Origin: Chromera velia
Lineage: Eukaryota; Sar; Chromeraceae
Length of the DNA: 34,584 bases
NCBI GenBank assembly: GCA_018398765.1
Contig: JAHBMJ010001737.1
Span: 10,001-44,584 of the forward strand
Direction of reading: 5' to 3'
In this document: positions 30,301 through 34,584 of the stretch, piece after piece
Layout: each line of letters starts with the position of its first letter
Position numbering within the stretch: position 1 is the first letter of the stretch
Notes under the pieces: model-generated
Told to the model about the DNA's origin: nothing
Seen by the model: the letters and a program-made list of their open reading frames with translations, nothing else
Databases searched by the model: none
Program-made: the position numbers and the translations under genes

Positions 30301-33300
30301 CAGAAACAAAAAGAGAAAGAAGGAGAATCAACAAACGCACGCGAGCCAGCACTTCCTTCCAGAAACAAAAAGAGAAAGAAGGAGAATCAACAAACGCACG
30401 CGAGCCAGCACTTCCTTCCAGAAACAAAAAGAGAAAGAAGGAGAATCAACAAACGCACGCGAGCCAGCACTTCCTTCCAGAAACAAAAAGAGAAAGAAGG
30501 AGAATCAACAAACGCACGCGAGCCAGCACTTCCTTCCAGAAACAAAAAGAGAAAGAAGGAGAATCAACAAACGCACGCGAGCCAGCACTTCCTTCCAGAA
30601 ACAAAAAGAGAAAGAAGGAGAATCAACAAACGCACGCGAGCCAGCACTTCCTTCCAGAAACAAAAAGAGAAAGAAGGAGAATCAACAAACGCACGCGAGC
30701 CAGCACTTCCTTCCAGAAACAAAAAGAGAAAGAAGGAGAATCAACAAACGCACGCGAGCCAGCACTTCCTTCCAGAAACAAAAAGAGAAAGAAGGAGAAT
30801 CAACAAACGCACGCGAGCCAGCACTTCCTTCCAGAAACAAAAAGAGAAAGAAGGAGAATCAACAGACGCACGCGAGCCAGCACTTCCTTCCAGAAACAAA
30901 AAGAGAAAGAAGGAGAATCAACAAACGCACGCGAGCCAGCACTTCCTTCCAGAAACAAAAAGAGAAAGAAGGAGAATCAACAGACGCACAACAGCACTTC
31001 CGAGAAAAAAAAAGAGAAAGAAGGAGAATCAACAAACGCACGCGAGCCAGCACTTCCTTCCAGAAACAAAAAGAGAAAGAAGGAGAATCAACAAACGCAC
31101 GCGAGCCAGCACTTCCTTCCAGAAACAAAGAGAAAGAAGGAGAATCAACAGACGCACGCGAGCCAGCACTTCCTTCCAGAAACAAAAAGAGAAAGAAGGA
31201 GAATCAACAAACGCACGCGAGCCAGCACTTCCTTCCGAGAAACAAAAAGAGAAAGAAGGAGAATCAACAAACGCACGCGAGCCAGCACTTCCTTCCGAGA
31301 AACAAAAAGAGAAAGAAGGAGAATCAACAGACGCACGCGAGCCAGCACTTCCTTCCGAGAAACAAAAAGAGAGAGAAGGAGAATCAACATACGCACGCCA
31401 GCACTTCCGAGAAACAAAAAGAGAGAGAAGGAGAATCAACAGACGCACGCGAGCCAGCACTTCCTTCCGAGAAACAAAAAGAGAGAGAAGGAGAATCAAC
31501 AGACGCACGCGAGCCAGCACTTCCTTCCGAGAAAGAAACAAAAAAGAAAGAGAGCCAGAACATGATTTACGTGCTGGAACAAAGTAGGCAACACACGCAC
31601 GCTGAGACAAAGCGGACACGGGAACGAATGTAAGGGGAAAAAAGACACAGCATCCCCATGCTCCCCCCCCCCCTTCACACGAAAAGCGAAAGTGAGGGAA
31701 GAACGCACTTGAGCAGCTCTCTGTCTCTGCGTTCTGGATTCATCCAAAGCAGCCGCTGCCTGTGCCCTCGCCTCCTCCCGTTTCTTCTCTGCCTCCTCCA
31801 ACCTCCAGGCGCACTCTGATGCCTCTGCCTTGGCTTTGGCCTCCGCACTCTTTGCAGCTGCAGATTGATTGGAGATTGAGGAGATTTTTTTTTCTTCTGT
31901 TTTTCTGTATGAAAGTAAACGCATGCACTCTTTGCAGCTGCAGATTGATTGGAGATTGAGGAGAATTTTTTTTTTTTCGGTCCGTTTTTACTCCCCCATT
32001 AAACACTTTCCCTTCCGATCGTTTCGCCCTCGCCTGAAGAAGTGTTGAGCATGCACACGAGCAACAAGAAAAGCCAACGATCCGCAGAGAGACCTCCCTT
32101 GTACAGACAAACACACATGCATGGGGAGAGAGAGAGAGAGAGAATCCGCAGAGCTTTCTTTTCCTTCACGCCCCCCCACTCAGGTCTGACCGACAAACGA
32201 ACCTTCTAAGCGCACTTCGAGATCACGAATTTTCTCTCGAGCGTTCTGCAGACAAACAAAAACAAGCCCACGTAAGCAACACTTCGTCTCACAGCAAATG
32301 CAGTCTCTCACAAGAGTGTGATGGCAACTCACTCTACAGCACGTGCAGGCGCATGAAGGGAACCTGAGGAGGAAACGACTTTTGTCTCCCTGCCTCTTCT
32401 TCCAAAAGTCTTGAAAAGGGGGGCGTCTACCGAAAAAGTCCTCAATCCACGTCTGCATGTCCAGACACCCACTACGCAGCCGCCAACCGACCGTCATTTC
32501 CTTTTCGTTCTGGCTCATCTCGACTGCCAGCTGTCTCCGCGCCTTCTCCTCCTCTTCCACGCGGGTGTGCAGGTGACGGATCTGGAGCCGTTGGGTCTCC
32601 AGGTGCCGCTGCAGGGACAAAGAAAGCAAGAAAGAAAGAAATATTCATGCGAGTGGACAAATGAATGAATAAACGAAAGAGATACAGCAGGCCAGAGAGG
32701 GAGGATCACATGTCCGTCCGTCTCTGTAGCTGTTCCTCCCTCTCAACAAACAAACGTCCCTCCCTGAAGTGGACAGACTGCGTGACTTCTCTTTTTTCTT
32801 TGTTCTTCGTAGACAAGCAAAAAGCAGAGCAATGATCCCCGAACACGGAGAGGACACCGGCACGCAGGGCAGTGGAGACGTGTGCATCTATGTGTGTGTG
32901 CGGGCGCACGTGGAGCATAGAGAACATGAATACACATACGGAAGGAAGAGAAGACAGAGAGTCGACTGACCTGCGAAGCCGCCAGCTGCTTTGCGAGGTC
33001 TGAAGCAGCTTTCTCCTTCTCCTTTGCCCCTGCCCCTCCTTGAGCCTCTGCCTGCCTCTCCTGCTGCTGATGCGCCAACTGAGCTGCTAGGGTCTTTGCC
33101 CTCTCTTCGCTCTTCCGCGCCTCCTCCTGTAGCCGCAGCACCTGCGCCTCCACTCCCCGCAACTGCCCCTGGAGGCCCAAAACTGCAGGCTGCACGCACT
33201 CAGAGAAGAAAAGAAAGAAACGTTAGACTTTGGATGATGCAAAGCGTCATTGCAGAACACTGAAAGAAGCGACGCGAAGGAAAAACTCTCGAGAGGACAG

Positions 33301-34069
33301 AAAGAGAGCCTAGCCCCTCAATTGTCCCCCCCGGGTTCCAGACCTGCCTGGCTCACATTGACACACACGGAAGAGGCTGAAACGGTTGTGCATCTATCGA
33401 GCAGAGACTCTCTAAACATGCAAACAGGAGTATCTGCCCTTGCCAAAAGACAGGCAGAGAAAGGAATTAATTATGCTGACCGACCTCCATGGCGGCCATC
33501 TGTTGAGACAGTTCCGCGTTCTCCGCCCTGAGTCTGGCGGTCTCCTGTGCGCTCTCGATCAGCCGTCTCCTCAGCGTCGCCTCCCGCGCCCCCTCCGCCT
33601 CCTCACCGCTGCTGCTGCTCGGGCGCCCCGGCTGCACTCACAGACAAACAAACGCACACAGACGGAGGAGAGAAAGAAGATCGAGGGGGTGCCCCCACCC
33701 CCACACGCAAAGAGAGAGACAGTCTCATGGTCGCACAGACAGGAGTAAGGGGGGATGGGGCTGGGGAACGAAAGGAGGGAGAAAAAAGCGACAGACAGCC
33801 CTTGATGGGTCATTGAATGCACGAGACAGGAAAAATAGACAGACAGATGCAAATGGACCGGAGAAGAGGACGCGCTCAAGGAAAAGACTCAGCCAAGCAG
33901 GAACGGGAAAGAAAAAGATGGACGGAAGAGACAAAGAAAGAAAGAAAGAAAGAAAGAAAGAAGAGTCACCCCAGAGAGAAGAGGAGAGGAGACAATCAAT
34001 CACAGAAAGAAAGAAAGAAAAGAAAGAAAGAAAGAAAGAAAGAAAAGAAAGAAAGAAAGAAAGAAAGAC

Positions 34070-34100
<31 letters not shown>

Positions 34101-34105
34101 CAGAC

Positions 34106-34136
<31 letters not shown>

Positions 34137-34213
34137 AGAATATCGCTCTACACTCTCACCTGTTGGAGCTTCTCCTGGAGAAGAGACGCGTTTTCTTCAC
34201 TCAGGGCCGCTAT
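27238..34213 (-). CDS. Coiled-coil protein, 3' part (5' end beyond the window)
   Basis: Thirteen exons on the - strand join in consistent phase to about 447 residues ending in TGA at 27238-27240. Nearly the whole product is K/E/Q/A/R/L-rich with heptad-like spacing (for example [29 protein letters not shown]), typical of a long parallel coiled coil. Ten of twelve introns inside the window are phase 0, which suits repeated heptad exons. No motor, kinase or other head domain is visible, so it could be a cytoskeletal, centrosomal, Golgi-type or structural protein. The upstream exons lie beyond 34584. Confidence 0.85.
27639..27711 (-). CDS. Coiled-coil gene exon ([16 protein letters not shown])
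   Basis: Acceptor TTCATGCAG, donor GTTAGT. One base completes the codon AA|A left by the previous exon; phase 0 out. Confidence 0.8.
28042..28091 (-). CDS. Coiled-coil gene exon ([16 protein letters not shown])
   Basis: Acceptor AATCTCAG, donor GTCAGT. Phase 0 in and phase 2 out; the downstream exon needs exactly that, which supports the unusual donor. Confidence 0.75.
28446..28508 (-). CDS. Coiled-coil gene exon ([18 protein letters not shown])
   Basis: 63 bp, phase 0 on both sides, acceptor GCCTGCAG, donor GTACGG. Confidence 0.82.
28721..29056. repeat. EcoRI-site minisatellite with CCAT spacers, four copies
   Basis: Copies start CAGTCAGAAGAATTC at 28721, 28799, 28873 and 28975. A nearly constant core ending GGTCACA(C/G)CCCAC is followed by a variable number of CCAT tetramers, so spacings (78, 74, 102) differ by multiples of four. 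It lies in the intron between the exons at 28446-28508 and 29205-29321. Confidence 0.9.
29056..29099 (-). repeat. Decoy copy of a coiled-coil exon end and donor
   Basis: Matches 29199-29242 with one mismatch in the exonic part (GAGGAG against GACGAG). On the - strand it is the last 38 or so bases of the exon plus GTGGG, downstream of the real exon, and it lacks the exon's 5' half. Confidence 0.8.
29205..29321 (-). CDS. Coiled-coil gene exon ([18 protein letters not shown])
   Basis: 39 codons, phase 0 in and out, acceptor GCGTGCAG, donor GTGGGG. Ends [11 protein letters not shown]. Confidence 0.85.
29659..29745 (-). CDS. Coiled-coil gene exon ([19 protein letters not shown])
   Basis: 29 codons, phase 0 in and out, acceptor GCTTTCAG. 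The donor sits in a GTCGGTCGGTCGGTCAGTCGG run, so several equivalent GTCGGT sites overlap. Confidence 0.85.
29990..30091 (-). CDS. Coiled-coil gene exon ([18 protein letters not shown])
   Basis: 34 codons, phase 0 in and out, acceptor GCCTGCAG, donor GTGAGG. The end [16 protein letters not shown] is less heptad-like. Confidence 0.85.
30209..31555. repeat. 59-bp satellite, about 23 copies, inside an intron
   Basis: The unit starts at AATCAACAAACGCACGCGAG and ends in AAGAAGGAG. The first dozen units are almost identical; later units carry small indels, K/R-type substitutions and one shortened unit near 30982-31010. Because 59 is not a multiple of three, a frame passes through all three phases, and it stays open for over 500 codons. 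A single N at 30209 marks the array edge, so the array is probably collapsed in the assembly. Confidence 0.95.
31709..31857 (-). CDS. Coiled-coil gene exon ([17 protein letters not shown])
   Basis: Acceptor AATCTGCAG; CT completes the codon G|CT. Reads on through [17 protein letters not shown] to TQRQRAAQ; phase 0 at a GTGCGT donor. Confidence 0.85.
31925..31964 (-). repeat. Decoy copy of a coiled-coil exon acceptor
   Basis: 40 bases identical to 31845-31884, offset 80 bp, covering the intron end, the CTGCAG acceptor and the first 13 exon bases. It lies upstream of the real exon on the - strand and has no donor after it. Both copies are followed on the + strand by poly-T. Confidence 0.88.
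32203..32245 (-). CDS. Coiled-coil gene exon ([14 protein letters not shown])
   Basis: 43 bp, acceptor TGTCTGCAG, donor GTTCGT. Phase 0 in and phase 1 out, fitting the next exon. Confidence 0.82.
32492..32608 (-). CDS. Coiled-coil gene exon ([18 protein letters not shown])
   Basis: 39 codons, phase 0 in and out, acceptor TCCCTGCAG, donor GTCGGT. Ends [11 protein letters not shown]. Confidence 0.85.
32971..33189 (-). CDS. Coiled-coil gene exon (largest, 73 codons)
   Basis: The acceptor GCGTGCAG before CCTGCAG was chosen over the second AG seven bases on, because only the first keeps phase 0. Reads [18 protein letters not shown] and on to [10 protein letters not shown]; donor GTCAGT. Confidence 0.85.
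33485..33631 (-). CDS. Coiled-coil gene exon ([18 protein letters not shown])
   Basis: 49 codons, phase 0 in and out, acceptor GAGTGCAG, donor GTCGGT. A short Ser/Gly hinge precedes a helix ending [13 protein letters not shown]. Confidence 0.85.
33942..34140. repeat. (AAAG)n purine array
   Basis: GAAA tetramers with occasional GACA, interrupted once near 33962-34004. It is the purine counterpart of the polypyrimidine tract in the CCCH gene, so relative to its own gene (- strand) it is also T/C-rich. Confidence 0.9.
34160..34213 (-). CDS. Coiled-coil gene exon ([18 protein letters not shown])
   Basis: 18 codons, phase 0 in and out, acceptor GAATGCAG, donor GTGAGA. It is the most upstream exon seen; its incoming partner is outside the window. 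Confidence 0.82.
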
Positions 34214-34487
34214 CTGCATTCATTCATTCATTCATTCATTCATTCGTAAATTCATTCATTCATTCGTTGAGTAATTCATCGATCGGTACACATCGCAGTA
34301 GAAGCAACAGGCACACAAGACACAGACAACTTCAGAGAGAACATGGAATCGACATCAAAAAAGACAAAAAGAGACACCGGATAGAAAGAAGTGACTGCCT
34401 GCCTGCCTGCTCCTTTTTAAAATGAAGGAATGAATGAGCGTGTGAGTGAGTGAGTGAGTCCATGCAGTGCCTCCCTGTCAAGTCTTC

Positions 34488-34584
34488 CTTCCTTCCTTCC
34501 TTCCTTGATGTTTGCCTTCCTTCCTTCCTTGATGTTTGCCTTCCTTCCTTCCTTCCTTGATGTTTGCCTTCCTTCCTTCCTTCC
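34488..34584. repeat. CTTC array with TTGATGTTTGC interruptions
   Basis: CCTT tetramers broken at regular intervals by TTGATGTTTGCC, at least three times, running off the window. It is a minisatellite built on a tetranucleotide repeat. Confidence 0.88.

Noticed and set aside
30209-31555. CRISPR-like regular repeats
   Set aside because: Units are directly tandem without unique spacers and the genome is eukaryotic.
30019-31587. 522-codon frame of [12 protein letters not shown]-type repeats
   Set aside because: It reads a 59-bp satellite through three phases and lies in an intron antisense to the coiled-coil gene.

Overview
The window is nuclear DNA from an intron-rich unicellular eukaryote. 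Introns are packed with microsatellites, most acceptors end in GCAG, and proteins carry very long Q/S/A/G/P runs. This combination, with a multi-finger CCCH protein and ankyrin and coiled-coil genes, suggests an alveolate, most likely a chromerid alga similar to Chromera velia. That assignment is inference from style; no marker gene proves it. No rRNA, tRNA, CRISPR array or bacterial-type operon was seen.

Layout. (1) About 0.95-17.5 kb, + strand: one huge gene reconstructed here as 19 coding exons with reading phase preserved at the junctions. It encodes a protein of about 2,790 residues plus whatever lies in a 300-N gap, with three CCCH zinc fingers near residues 452-550. (2) 17.5-20.0 kb: non-coding, microsatellite-bearing sequence. 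(3) 20.0-26.2 kb: a compositionally different block, AT-rich at both sides and almost free of di- and tetranucleotide repeats. It holds two divergent, intron-poor genes: a cytidine-deaminase-like protein with a RanBP2-type zinc finger (- strand) and an ankyrin-repeat protein (+ strand) that carries an in-frame TAG and ends in a 208-bp intron/exon tandem array. The block also holds a 220-bp terminal-inverted-repeat element with perfect 8-bp target duplications and an AT-rich hairpin element. (4) 27.2 kb to the window end, - strand: the 3' part (13 exons) of a coiled-coil protein whose introns carry a 59-bp satellite, a 74-102-bp minisatellite and long tetranucleotide runs.

The genes do not form an obvious pathway. 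The common theme is genome architecture. In three of the four genes, short tandem duplications span exon/intron borders and create spare acceptors, spare donors or whole spare exons. The clearest case (16000-16307) is a triplet of exon copies that all enter in phase 0 and leave in phase 2, so they could be used one at a time. Donor sites across the two large genes fit GTNNGT better than GTRAGT: about half have a pyrimidine at +3, often as GTCGGT, while G at +5 is nearly fixed. Exon models rest on phase continuity, composition and splice motifs read by eye; transcript data would settle them.
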